Shown here: positions 10,097 to 20,100 of the stretch, piece after piece
Layout of the letters: each line of letters starts with the position of its first letter
How positions within the stretch are numbered: the stretch's first letter is position 1
NCBI GenBank assembly: GCA_009778965.1
Contig: WRFE01000005.1
Span: 1-53,253 of the forward strand
Source: Candidatus Endomicrobium labiotermitis
GTDB lineage: Bacteria > Elusimicrobiota > Endomicrobiia > Endomicrobiales > Endomicrobiaceae
DNA: 53,253 bases
Direction of reading: 5' to 3'
Translations under genes and position numbers: made by a program
The notes under the pieces: generated by a model
Told to the model about the DNA's origin: nothing
Seen by the model: only the letters and a program-made list of their open reading frames with translations
Databases searched by the model: none

Positions 10097-10286
10097 GTCA
10101 TACTGAGGCGGTATTGTTGCCGAAGTATCCAGCGCAGTTGTTTTTGTCTGTCATTCCCGAAATTTTTTATCGGGAATCCGTTTTATATTTAGTTTTTATT
10201 CTCCTTTAAGATAAAGGAGTGTCGGCGAAGCCGACGAGGTATGTGAGCAACAATGGATCTCCGATTACTACTTTCGGAGATGACAA
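10097..10286. repeat. composite intergenic repeat cluster
   Basis: GTCATACTGAGGCGG, GTCATTCCCGAAA...TCGGGAATCC, GTCGGCGAAGCCGAC and GGATCTCCGATTAC...CGGAGATGACA-type palindromes between mraY and murD. Confidence 0.6.
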
Positions 10287-10325
10287 CTTTGTATAGGTAC
10301 TTTGTTATTTTTTTAAGGATTTTAA

Positions 10326-11639
10326 ATGTCAAAAAAAATAGGCGTTTTGGGTCTCGGTAAAAGTGGTGTTGCGGCGGCAAATCTTGCCGTTAAATTGGGT
10401 TATGACGTTTTCGCAAGCGACAGCGGTAAAAAAAGGGAAATAGCCGGACTTAATAAGAAAGTAAAAACCGAATTTGGCGGACATACGGACAAAATTTTAG
10501 ATTCCGGCATAATAATTAAAAGCCCCGGCATTCATTCGGACATTCCTATTTTAAAAAAAGCAAAAAAAAGAAAAATCAAAGTAATAAGCGAACTTGAGTT
10601 TTCTTTAAATAATTCCAAGTATAAAAAAATAATCGCCATAACCGGAACAAACGGAAAAACAACGGTTACCGATTTAACTTCCAAAATTATAAAAGCCGCT
10701 CATAAAGATTCCATAGTCGCCGGAAATATAGGCTTTCCTCTTGCCGATAAATCTTTAAAAACCACAAAAAACACATATATAACCATGGAGCTTTCAAGTT
10801 ATCAGCTTGAAGATATGCCGGAGTTTAGACCCGATATTTCGGTTCTTTTAAATATTACGCCCGATCATCTCGAACACCACAAAACGATGGCGAAGTACAT
10901 AAAAGCGAAAGAAAATATTTTTATAAACCAGAAATCCAAAGATTATGCCGTAATTAATGCCGATGATAAAATCTGCAGAAAAATAGCTTCAAAAACTTCC
11001 GCTAAGGTTATATTTTTCAGCAAAAACAAACTAAAAAAAGGCGTTTATTATGACAACGGTTCTTTTGTCATCGCTTTAGGAAAAAAGAAAGTTATATTAA
11101 AGCCGAAAGTAAATATAGTCGGTATGCATAATATTGAAAATATTATGGCGGCAATCGCGGCGTCTTATTGCGCCGGAGTCAAACCCGCGGTAATTGAAAA
11201 AGTCATATCGAATTATAAAGGCGTTGAACACCGCATAGAATTTGTTAAAAAGGTCAAAGGAGCGGATTTTTATAATGATTCGAAATCCACTAATGTTGAT
11301 TCCACAAGAGTCGCTTTAGAGTCTTTTGGCAAAAATATTTTGCTTATAATGGGCGGACTTGATAAAGGTTCATCATACAAGCCTTTGAAAAACCTTTTAA
11401 AAGAAAGGGTAAAAGCCGTTTTTCTAATAGGTTCCGCTTCAGAAAAAATAAAAAAAGACTTGGGCGGCTCTGCCGCTTTTTATGATTGCCAAAATATAAA
11501 TAATGCCGTAAATAAAGCCTTAGCCACGGTAAAAAGCGGCGATATAGTTTTGCTTTCTCCTGCCTGCGCTTCTTTTGACCAGTTTGATAATTTTGAACAA
11601 AGAGGCAGAATTTTTAAAGAATTGGTTTGCAAACTATAA
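10326..11639 (+). CDS. murD: UDP-N-acetylmuramoylalanine-D-glutamate ligase
   Basis: 'GVLGLGKSGVAAANLA', 'AITGTNGKTTVTDL', 'NITPDHLEHHKTM', 'DSKSTNVDSTRVAL', 'LSPACASFDQFDNFEQRGRIF'. Confidence 0.96.
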   Translation: MSKKIGVLGLGKSGVAAANLAVKLGYDVFASDSGKKREIAGLNKKVKTEFGGHTDKILDSGIIIKSPGIHSDIPILKKAKKRKIKVISELEFSLNNSKYKKIIAITGTNGKTTVTDLTSKIIKAAHKDSIVAGNIGFPLADKSLKTTKNTYITMELSSYQLEDMPEFRPDISVLLNITPDHLEHHKTMAKYIKAKENIFINQKSKDYAVINADDKICRKIASKTSAKVIFFSKNKLKKGVYYDNGSFVIALGKKKVILKPKVNIVGMHNIENIMAAIAASYCAGVKPAVIEKVISNYKGVEHRIEFVKKVKGADFYNDSKSTNVDSTRVALESFGKNILLIMGGLDKGSSYKPLKNLLKERVKAVFLIGSASEKIKKDLGGSAAFYDCQNINNAVNKALATVKSGDIVLLSPACASFDQFDNFEQRGRIFKELVCKL

Positions 11640-11646
11640 ATCGGTA

Positions 11647-11675
11647 TTGTATTTTTTTTCAAAATCTTGTATAAT
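11647..11675 (+). promoter_or_regulatory. putative sigma70 promoter for the HIT gene
   Basis: TTGTAT, 17-nt spacer, TATAAT. Confidence 0.5.
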
Positions 11676-11704
11676 TTTCAATACGTTTTGTAAAAGGCAG
11701 GGAA

Positions 11705-12052
11705 ATGTCGGATAATTGTCTTTTTTGTAAAATAGCTAAAGGCGCAATCCCTTCTCAGAAAGTTTATGAAGACGAGAAGGTTTTTGCATTTAGAGACATA
11801 AATCCGCAGGCGCCGCTTCATATAATCATTATTCCTAAAAAGCATATTGGCGCTTTGTGTGATGTTTCGTTATCGGATGAAAATGTTTTGGGGCACATTC
11901 AGTTTGTTGCTTCAGAAATTGCCAGGCAGTTTCCCGAAGCAAAAAACGGTTTCAGAATTGTAAATAATTGCGGAGCCGACGCGGGACAGACGGTATTTCA
12001 TATACACTATCATCTGCTTGCCGGAAGAGTTTTCGGCTGGCCTCCGGGATAA
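11705..12052 (+). CDS. HIT family protein (HinT-like)
   Basis: 'CLFCKIAKGAIPSQKVYEDEKVFAFRDINPQAPLHIIIIPKKHI' and 'HIHYHLLAGR' histidine triad. Confidence 0.95.
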   Translation: MSDNCLFCKIAKGAIPSQKVYEDEKVFAFRDINPQAPLHIIIIPKKHIGALCDVSLSDENVLGHIQFVASEIARQFPEAKNGFRIVNNCGADAGQTVFHIHYHLLAGRVFGWPPG

Positions 12053-12099
12053 AATATAGTTGTCGTAAAAATTCTTTTAGAAGAAAGGCGGTGTTTAAA

Positions 12100-12306
12100 T
12101 TGGTTAATGTAAAAGTTCGCGAAGGTGAATCTATTGAAGAAGCGATAAGACGTTTTAAGAGAGAATGCGAAAGAAACGGAATTATGCAGGAAATAAAAAA
12201 ACGCGAGTACTATAAAGCTCCGAGCGTTTTGAAAAAAGAAAAACTTGCCGAAGCTAAGAGAAAAATCCGCCGTAAAATGCTTAAAGACAACAGATGGGGA
12301 AAGTAA
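12100..12306 (+). CDS. rpsU: ribosomal protein S21
   Basis: 'VNVKVREGESIEEAIRRFKRECERNGIMQEIKKREYYKAPSVLKKEK'; likely TTG start after AAGAAAGGCGG. Confidence 0.92.
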   Translation: MVNVKVREGESIEEAIRRFKRECERNGIMQEIKKREYYKAPSVLKKEKLAEAKRKIRRKMLKDNRWGK

Positions 12307-12319
12307 AACATAGATAAAT

Positions 12320-12364
12320 AACGAGGGAGAGTCGCTAATATCAACGACTCTCCGTTGTTTTCTT
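12320..12364 (+). terminator. hairpin/terminator after rpsU
   Basis: GGAGAGTCG-ctaatatcaa-CGACTCTCC followed by a T-rich run. Confidence 0.55.
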
Positions 12365-12381
12365 TTCATTTCGGGGGGATT

Positions 12382-13347
12382 ATGAAACTTAAGCAGATAC
12401 AGGATTTGTTTGTCAGAGAAGGCATAAAAGAAGATCCGAGAGGAATAAACGAAGTTGATCTTGATCTTTTGAAACGCAAACAGGATTACGACGCGCTTTC
12501 TAAAGAGAAAAAAGAAAAATTCGATATTGAAAGCCTTGAAAATCCGTATTATGATTCCAGAATTTTAAACGGCGACAAAGAAACGGAAGTTAAAACAGTT
12601 ATGGTCGGCATAGATATCGAAACTCCCGAAATTCTGCTTGCCAAGCAGCTTATAAATTCCGGAAAAAAAATAGATTTAGTTATAGCCCACCACCCCGAAG
12701 GTTACGCTTACGCTACGTTTCACAATGTTTTAGCTATGCAGTCGGATATTTTGAATAAAATGGGAATTCCGATTAACATAAGCGAAAAACTTCTTTCGCC
12801 GCGCATAAAAGAAGTTCACAGGAGCGTAATGCCCCAGAACAACGAGAGAGTTTTTGACGCGGCAAAACTTTTAGACGTAAATCTTATGACGGCTCATACA
12901 GTCGCGGACAATCACGTCGCATCGTTTTTACAGAGAGAAATAGACGCGTTAAGTCCCAGATATTTAAAGGACATAACCGCGTTTTTAAATAAACAGCCCG
13001 AATATAAACATTCGGCTGACGTCGCGATTCCTCCGGTTATTTTACTGGGAAGCGATGATTCAAGATGCGGAAAAGTTTTTGTGGATATGACAGGCGGAAC
13101 GGAAGGTCCCGTGGAAGTTTTTGAAAAACTTTCTGCCGCAGGAATCGGCACATTGATTTGTATGCATTTAAGCAAGAATGCAGTTAAAGAAGCTGAAAAA
13201 TATAATCTTAATGTTGTTTTAGCGGGGCATATCGCTTCCGACAATTTGGGTTTGAATTTGCTTTTAGACAAACTTGAAAAAGCACACGGCAAACTTGATT
13301 TTATAGAAGCCTCGGGATTTAGAAGATTCCGCAGAACGGCAGAGTGA
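12382..13347 (+). CDS. NIF3-like family protein
   Basis: 'TVMVGIDIETPEILLAKQLINSGKKIDLVIAHHPEG' and 'LNVVLAGHIASDNLGLN'; lies between rpsU and dnaG. Confidence 0.6.
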   Translation: MKLKQIQDLFVREGIKEDPRGINEVDLDLLKRKQDYDALSKEKKEKFDIESLENPYYDSRILNGDKETEVKTVMVGIDIETPEILLAKQLINSGKKIDLVIAHHPEGYAYATFHNVLAMQSDILNKMGIPINISEKLLSPRIKEVHRSVMPQNNERVFDAAKLLDVNLMTAHTVADNHVASFLQREIDALSPRYLKDITAFLNKQPEYKHSADVAIPPVILLGSDDSRCGKVFVDMTGGTEGPVEVFEKLSAAGIGTLICMHLSKNAVKEAEKYNLNVVLAGHIASDNLGLNLLLDKLEKAHGKLDFIEASGFRRFRRTAE

Positions 13348-13496
13348 AGATTGAAGAGTGTAGAGTTGAGATAGTTGTAAAAAACATGAAGTAGAAAATA
13401 GAAGGGCGAGAGTCATATTATCAAGAGAAGGTGAAGTTTTGGTTATTTTTGTTAACTTCACTCTTCACTCTCAACTCTTCAAACTGGTTTTAAACT

Positions 13497-15227
13497 ATGG
13501 CTATTTCTGACGATATAATTGAAAGGGTCAGACTCTCGAATAATATAGAATCCGTTGTCAGAGAGTATTTGCCCAATTTAAAAAGGGCAGGCAGAAATTG
13601 GCAGGCCTGCTGTCCTTTTCATAATGAAAAAACGCCGTCTTTTATGATTAGCCCCGAAAAGGGAATATTCAAATGTTTCGGGTGCAGCGCTGCCGGCGAT
13701 GTTTTTAAGTTTGTTATGATGATGGACAATCTTTCCTGGATCGAGTCCGTAAAAAAACTCGCAAAAAAAGCGGGAATAGAAATTCAGGAAACAAAAGAAG
13801 ACGTTGTAAAAGTTTCCGAAAAAGCAAAGCTGTTTGAAATTTTAGAAAGCGCGGCAAAGTTTTATCACAGGCATCTTTTGGAAAGCGAAAGCGCCAAAAA
13901 TGCTAGAGAATATCTTTCAAAACGCGGTATTACCGCGGAAACAATTAGAAAGTTTCAATTGGGATATGCTCCTAAAAACCAGCTTTTGCAGTCCGCGTTG
14001 AAAAAAGGCTATACGACTGAAATACTTTCTAAAGCGGGTATTATAACCAAAACGGAAAGAGGAACTTTTTACGAATATATGTCGGAAAGGCTTGTGTTTC
14101 CGATTTTTGACGTTCAGGGAAGAGTTGTCGCTTTCGGCGGAAGAACTTTAACGGAGCAGCAGCCGAAATATTTGAATACTCCGGAAACGGCGGTTTATTC
14201 AAAATCTTTCAATCTTTACGGATTGTTTCAGACATTGCCGGAGCTTAGAAAAGAAAGAAAAATTATAGTTCTTGAAGGTTATGTGGATGTTGTTATTCCG
14301 CAGCAATTCGGGATAACCGGCGCGGTAGCGTCTCTTGGAACGGCTTTTACGCATAACCACGCTAAGCTTATAGCAAGATATGCCGATTCGGTAAAACTTC
14401 TTTTTGATTCGGATGAAGCAGGCAGAACGGCAACACAAAGAGCTTTGGAAATTTTGATAGAAGATTCGGTTGAATGCTCGGTGTCGACTTTGCCTGAAGA
14501 TACAGATGCCGATGAATATCTTAACAAACACGGAAAAGATAAATTTCTTAAGCTCTTGGAAGACACATCGGAAACTGCCGAAAGTTTTATGATTAAAAGG
14601 GTTTCATCTTTGGTTAAAGGAAATACTTCCGAAGCGAAAGCGAAAAAAGTTTTTTTGCTTTTAGATTTTGTTTTGAAAAGTTCTAATGCGATAGTGCGCG
14701 GGGAATGGATTAAAAAAATATCGCAGAATTTTAATCTCAATGAAGAAACCGTCTGGAAAGAGTTTAAAAAGAAGCAGGCGTCAAATTTAAAAAGCTACGG
14801 AAGCGACAATAAAACAGCGGCAGCTGACGTTATTAATGAAAGCGGACGAAGTCCGTCGCTTGAAGAAAGCTTGCTGAATTTGATATTGACGGACAGAGAA
14901 TATGTTTCTAAGGTTCCGTCGGATTGTTTTAAAGATTCAAAATGCGCTAAAGTTTACGGGCTTGCGGCTACGGGTTTAAACGACGCTGATATTTTGAATT
15001 CTCTGGCGAAAAACGAAGCGGAGTGGTTTTCGTCGCTGGTATTGAAGCAGATTGAATATAAGAATATTGGTGAAGCGTTTAAGACGGTTCTTAAAGATGT
15101 GGAAAAAAGCAGGCTTGAATCGAGACGCAAAGAATTGACGGAGCTTATAAAAGCGGGCAAAGCCAAGCAGGATGAAATATTAGAATTTAACAGACTAAAT
15201 AAGAAGTTAAAAGGTTCGGAGAAATAA
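13497..15227 (+). CDS. dnaG: DNA primase
   Basis: Zinc finger 'CPFHNEKTPSFMISPEKGIFKCFGCSAAGDVFKFVM', TOPRIM 'IVLEGYVDV', 'LLFDSDEAGRTATQRA'. Confidence 0.96.
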   Translation: MAISDDIIERVRLSNNIESVVREYLPNLKRAGRNWQACCPFHNEKTPSFMISPEKGIFKCFGCSAAGDVFKFVMMMDNLSWIESVKKLAKKAGIEIQETKEDVVKVSEKAKLFEILESAAKFYHRHLLESESAKNAREYLSKRGITAETIRKFQLGYAPKNQLLQSALKKGYTTEILSKAGIITKTERGTFYEYMSERLVFPIFDVQGRVVAFGGRTLTEQQPKYLNTPETAVYSKSFNLYGLFQTLPELRKERKIIVLEGYVDVVIPQQFGITGAVASLGTAFTHNHAKLIARYADSVKLLFDSDEAGRTATQRALEILIEDSVECSVSTLPEDTDADEYLNKHGKDKFLKLLEDTSETAESFMIKRVSSLVKGNTSEAKAKKVFLLLDFVLKSSNAIVRGEWIKKISQNFNLNEETVWKEFKKKQASNLKSYGSDNKTAAADVINESGRSPSLEESLLNLILTDREYVSKVPSDCFKDSKCAKVYGLAATGLNDADILNSLAKNEAEWFSSLVLKQIEYKNIGEAFKTVLKDVEKSRLESRRKELTELIKAGKAKQDEILEFNRLNKKLKGSEK

Positions 15228-15240
15228 AAATACCTCCATC

Positions 15241-15276
15241 CTGTCATTCCCGAAAGTTTTAGTCGGGAATCCACGT
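15241..15276. repeat. dispersed repeat GTCATTCCCGAAAGTTTTAGTCGGGAATCC
   Basis: Same family as the copy at about 10150. Confidence 0.6.
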
Positions 15277-15350
15277 TTAAAATGGATATCAGACAAAGAC
15301 ACTTGAGTGCTTTGCATTAAATAAATTTTTGTAGTTTTCGGAGAAATAAA

Positions 15351-17066
15351 ATGGCAAAAAAAGATTTGTTTCAGGGATTAATCGACATAGGTAAAGAGCA
15401 GGGATATCTGACTTATGACGAGATAAACAAAAGTATTCCCCAGCAGTCTATGGTCGCGGAAAAAATTGACAGTTTTTTTGTGACTTTGGAAGATTTAGGA
15501 ATTAAGGTCGTTGACAATAAAGAAGCAAAATCCAGAAAAAGCGCGGGCGAGGCCGTCGAGCAGTCCGTTAAAATCGCGACAGAAGACGAAGAAATTAATC
15601 CGGTGAGAATGTATTTAAGCGAAATGGCGAAAGTTCCTCTGCTTGAGCGCGCCGTTGAAGTAGAGCTTGCCAAAAATATAAGAGAAAACGAGAAAAAACT
15701 TAAATTTATAGTTTTGGAATCTCCTCTTATAATTAAAGAAATCAGAAATTGGGAAACGCTTATCAGCCAGCAGGAAATGACTCCGAAAGAACTTATGCCA
15801 AGAGGCCGCAAGTCCGACGCGCAGCTTAGAGGTATGGGCGTAAGAATAAAAAAAGCCGTGCAAAAGATTACCCAGGTAGAAAGAAGCATAAATACATATG
15901 AGGCAAAATTAAAGCTTAAATCTATTTCCCAAAAAGACAGGGAAAAATACCAGCAGAAAATTAAAGAACTCCGCACGGAAATAATTGATTTTATAACGAG
16001 CCTCAATCTAAACCAGGATAAAATAAAAAGACTTATAAACAAAATTAAAACGACCGCTCAAAAGTTTAACGAAATTAAAGATGAATTAAGAAGATTTGAA
16101 AGAAAATACAGAAATCCTTTTAATAAAGTCCAGACGCTTTTCAAAAATTACCAGTCCGGAAAAATCAGCGCGGCTGAATTTAAAAAACATACCGGATGCC
16201 CTGTGAAAGAATCGGAAGAGCAAATAGAATACATAAAAAATCTTCTTGTAAAACAAGCTAATTTGAAAGAAGGTTTTGTTATAACGCCTGAAGAAATGAT
16301 AGAAACCGACAGAAAAATAAGAGAACTTGAAGAAGTTATACACAGAGACAAAATGAAACTCATAGAAGCGAATTTCCGTTTAGTTGTTTCAATAGCCAAG
16401 AAACACGTAGGCGTAAGTAATTTGGAACTTTCCGATTTGATACAGGAAGGAAATCTCGGACTTTCAAAAGCCGTCGAAAAATTCGAATGGAAACGCGGAT
16501 TTAAGTTTTCAACTTATGCTACCTGGTGGATAAGACAGTCTATAAACCGCGCGATTGCGGATCAGGCAAGGACAATAAGAATTCCGGTTCACATGAAAGA
16601 GCTGATTTCTAAACTTACTAAAGTTAAAAAGAAATACCAGCAGGATATAGGCAGAGAGCCTACTATAGAAGAATATTCAAAAGGCTTGAAGCTTTCTACG
16701 GACAGAATAAGAAAAATATTGAAAATGATGCAGGAGCCGGTATCTTTGGCTACTCCCGTAGGGGAAGAAGAAGATTCTCATTTAGAGGATTTTATAGAAG
16801 ATCAAAATAGCCCGAGCCCTGTCGCGAAAGCGCAGCAGTACAGGCTTCAGCTTGAACTTGAAAAGGTTTTAAACACTTTAACGCCCAGAGAAGCGGAAAT
16901 TATAAGTTTGCGTTACGGCATAGGCGTAGGTTATCCCAGTACTTTGGAAGAAGTTGGGAAAAAGTTCGGCGTGACAAGAGAAAGAGTCCGTCAGATAGAA
17001 GCCAAAGCCATAAGAAAACTCAGGCATCCTACCAGAAGCAAACCGTTAAGGGAATATTTGGATTAA
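15351..17066 (+). CDS. rpoD: RNA polymerase primary sigma factor
   Basis: '[54 protein letters not shown]' and '[32 protein letters not shown]'. Confidence 0.97.
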   Translation: MAKKDLFQGLIDIGKEQGYLTYDEINKSIPQQSMVAEKIDSFFVTLEDLGIKVVDNKEAKSRKSAGEAVEQSVKIATEDEEINPVRMYLSEMAKVPLLERAVEVELAKNIRENEKKLKFIVLESPLIIKEIRNWETLISQQEMTPKELMPRGRKSDAQLRGMGVRIKKAVQKITQVERSINTYEAKLKLKSISQKDREKYQQKIKELRTEIIDFITSLNLNQDKIKRLINKIKTTAQKFNEIKDELRRFERKYRNPFNKVQTLFKNYQSGKISAAEFKKHTGCPVKESEEQIEYIKNLLVKQANLKEGFVITPEEMIETDRKIRELEEVIHRDKMKLIEANFRLVVSIAKKHVGVSNLELSDLIQEGNLGLSKAVEKFEWKRGFKFSTYATWWIRQSINRAIADQARTIRIPVHMKELISKLTKVKKKYQQDIGREPTIEEYSKGLKLSTDRIRKILKMMQEPVSLATPVGEEEDSHLEDFIEDQNSPSPVAKAQQYRLQLELEKVLNTLTPREAEIISLRYGIGVGYPSTLEEVGKKFGVTRERVRQIEAKAIRKLRHPTRSKPLREYLD

Positions 17067-17082
17067 TTGTTTCTTTTCATAA

Positions 17083-17128
17083 AATAAAAAACCGCCGGAG
17101 TTGATTTACTCTCCGGCGGTTTTTTATT
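17083..17128. terminator. bidirectional intrinsic terminator between convergent rpoD and giant gene
   Basis: AATAAAAAACCGCCGGAG-N10-CTCCGGCGGTTTTTTATT, 18-bp perfect arms. Confidence 0.92.
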
Positions 17129-17143
17129 ACTATTATGTAATTT

Positions 17144-20100
17144 TTACGCTGCGGTGAGTATAGCTCTCATTCCTGACATGGTATATTCTTTAGTAGGATC
17201 TTTCTTGTCTTTTAAATCTTTAATGGCGGCAAAACCGTAAATGTCTATCATCTCTATAACAGTGTTGACATTATCTTTCTTTTCTTTTGCTTTAGCTGCA
17301 TCAATACCTTTTAAATCTTCTTCCGTAAGTCCGGTAAGTTCATTTAATTCCGTAAACCTTATTATATCTTCGGTTTTCAGGCTGTTTTGTCCTAATAAGC
17401 TTTGGAATTTATCAATAGTATCTTCAATTTTACTTATTTCCGTGTCTGAAGCTTTTGCAGCCAGTTTTTCACGCAAAACAAGCATTTTGCCTAATGTGCG
17501 TATCATTTTTTCATCTTTCAATACAAAGCCTTTTTTATTTTTTATAAAACTGGCTGCCAATATCATTTCTATAACGGCGTTTTTATAAGCTTCTCTGGCT
17601 TCATCAGTAATATTTAGATTCAGATTTGTTAATATGGGTAAAGACATTTTCTTTATTGCTTCTTCAGCATCTATTATTCTTGTTGCCTCAGGCAAATTAG
17701 CTAAATTCATATTATACGCTCTTCTTATTGCTTCATTTATTCCAATGCCGTCTAAACTGATATTAAAAAATCCGGACAGCCATTCAAACGCATTTCCCAT
17801 TTTATTTCTTGCGTTATCAAAAATTCCTATAAGAGTATCCAATTCTATCATTGTATATCCGTCAAACCTGATTTTTAAATCTTCCGCGTTTTTTGCCTGC
17901 CTTATTTTTATAAATTCGCCGGTATATCTGTCATATAAAGCGTCGCCTTTTATAATTCCGCTAAAACCTTCTTTAGCGTATTCGGCGTTGCTTCTGCTTC
18001 CGGCGATATAAACCTCTATTCCTAAATTATGTAAATCGGACATGGTTTTATTATTGTTTTTAAGCAAATCTTGTAAAGTATTATACGCGTAACCGTTGTC
18101 TTCCACAACAATCCTTTTTGCGGATATTTCATTTTGATTAACAATGTCTTTAATAACATTTTCAACGCGTTTTTCATCTGAATTTACCAAAGATATCAAT
18201 TGCAGTTCAGCCTGTGCCGCGCGTCCTAGCCTTTTTTCTTCTCTTAAAGACGCTGTATATTCATTAATGTCGCTTTTTACGGCATTTTGGAAGTCTTCGT
18301 AACCTACTTTTATCATATCTCCGTTAAATTCTTTTCCGGTTTTGTTTATTGTATCAACAACTATAGAATCAACGCTTACGTTTTCGCCTTTGAGCTGTGT
18401 AACAGCTTTCACTGCCTTACTTAGTATGGCGCTTGCCTGCAATGTATTTATTATATCTTCTGTTTTAATGCCTTGTGCGGAAAATACAACATGTTTGCCT
18501 GTTTTTTGCATATAAATCTGTTTGCCGTCAACTTTTAATCCGGTAGGAGTGCCTTCGGATTTTTTAGTGTTAATTAAAATTAAAGCAGTATCACCGGCAA
18601 GTTCAATGTTTTTTAGAGTATTTGCTTTTTCAGAATCTTCCATGAAAATTGCCGTTGCCGGAGTAACTGCGTTTATATTGAAATATACATTTATGAATTC
18701 TAAAAATTTTACCGCCTGCTGCTCTGATATTTGTTTTCCGACAACGAGTTTGTTAACTTCATTAATAGCGGCTTTGATTGTGTTTTCTATGGTTTGGTCC
18801 GAAACTGCCGTATCAACCATGTCGCTTTCAGAAAGATCAAGCGCGCCGAATGTATCTGCGTCTGCCATGTAATAACGGCTTCTTCCGTCTTGCACTACTG
18901 TCTGTGTAACTTCATAACCATGTCTTTGATAAAAAGCAACTCTATCCTCATTAGTATGAAAATGCAGATTTTTGTCTTCTTTTTTAAATTCTTCTCTTAC
19001 TTTGTCAAGAAAAATTCCTCCCACCCCTTTTCCTCTATGTTGAGAATCTGTCGCAAAAAATCTAAGTTCGTTGTCTTTAAACAGCATTGCCGATATAACA
19101 ACGCCGTCTTTTTCGGCAACCCAGACGTTGCCTTTATAATTATTGCGCATATTTGTCCCATTTCTTATGCTTTCAAATACATATCCTCCAAATTGATTTC
19201 TAAGTAAAGAGTAAGCGGCATTAAAATCTTTTCTGGTATCAGCTTTTCGTACCGAAATATCATTCATTTCGGAAGTAAGAGCTAAAGTTGCTTTAAACTC
19301 GTTAAGCATTTCGTTAAAGCCTTTTGCTGATTGACTTTCTGCGGACTTATCGCTGGATATAGCGGAGTCATTATAAGAATAATCTATATATTTTTTATAG
19401 TCTTGAAGCAATTCAAATAAAAAACTCATACCCAGACCGTCAAAAACAGATACTAGTGAAGAATCTATATCAAAAAAATCATACGCTCCGACTACAAAAA
19501 TTACATTTTTCATTTTTTCAGGATGTTCTAAAAAATATCTAAATTCTATTCCCGTAAAACTATCGGAGTAGCCATAGGCATTTTTCTCATATTTAAGTTT
19601 TTTTGAAGGCAAGAAAAAAACAAACGGTCTAACGTAACCGTATTTTGCCATATCTCTTTTCTCGATTTTATCAATAACTTTTGGAAATTCTTCCTGATAA
19701 TAAGGCAAAGACCACTTGAGCGGATCGTATCCGAATTCTTCTTCAAAAGCATGCCAATTAAACATATTGAAATATTCCGGCCAAAAATTTCCGGGCGAAT
19801 ACACTAAATTTTTCTCCCTGCCTTCAAATTTTTCAATTCCCAAAAGCATTGATCCGTCAAGAGTTCTTCCGTCAAAAAAATCTTTGTTCATGCGAGAATC
19901 AACAAAAGAATAGAAATCCATTACTGCAAGAGAATTATTACGCACTTTTTTCATAACATTTTCATCAACCCTTCCATTGTCTAATCTGGAAAAATCCATT
20001 AGTTTCTTATCAGTATCAATCGGAAGAAATCTGCCGGATACAAATACGTCTCCTAAAATAGCGTTTATGGGTTTTTCTTTAGATAAACTGTTAAAAATAA

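Noticed and set aside
12912-13292. 126-aa antisense ORF
   Set aside because: Opposite the NIF3-like gene; no independent support.
14279-14740. 153-aa antisense ORF
   Set aside because: Opposite conserved dnaG sequence with no recognisable motif.
15413-16042. 209-aa antisense ORF
   Set aside because: Lies opposite rpoD; composition reflects reverse reading of a Lys/Glu-rich gene.
18731-19207. 158-aa ORF and other plus-strand ORFs opposite the giant gene
   Set aside because: The minus strand has a continuous 4,486-aa frame with recognisable domains; plus-strand ORFs look like shadow frames.
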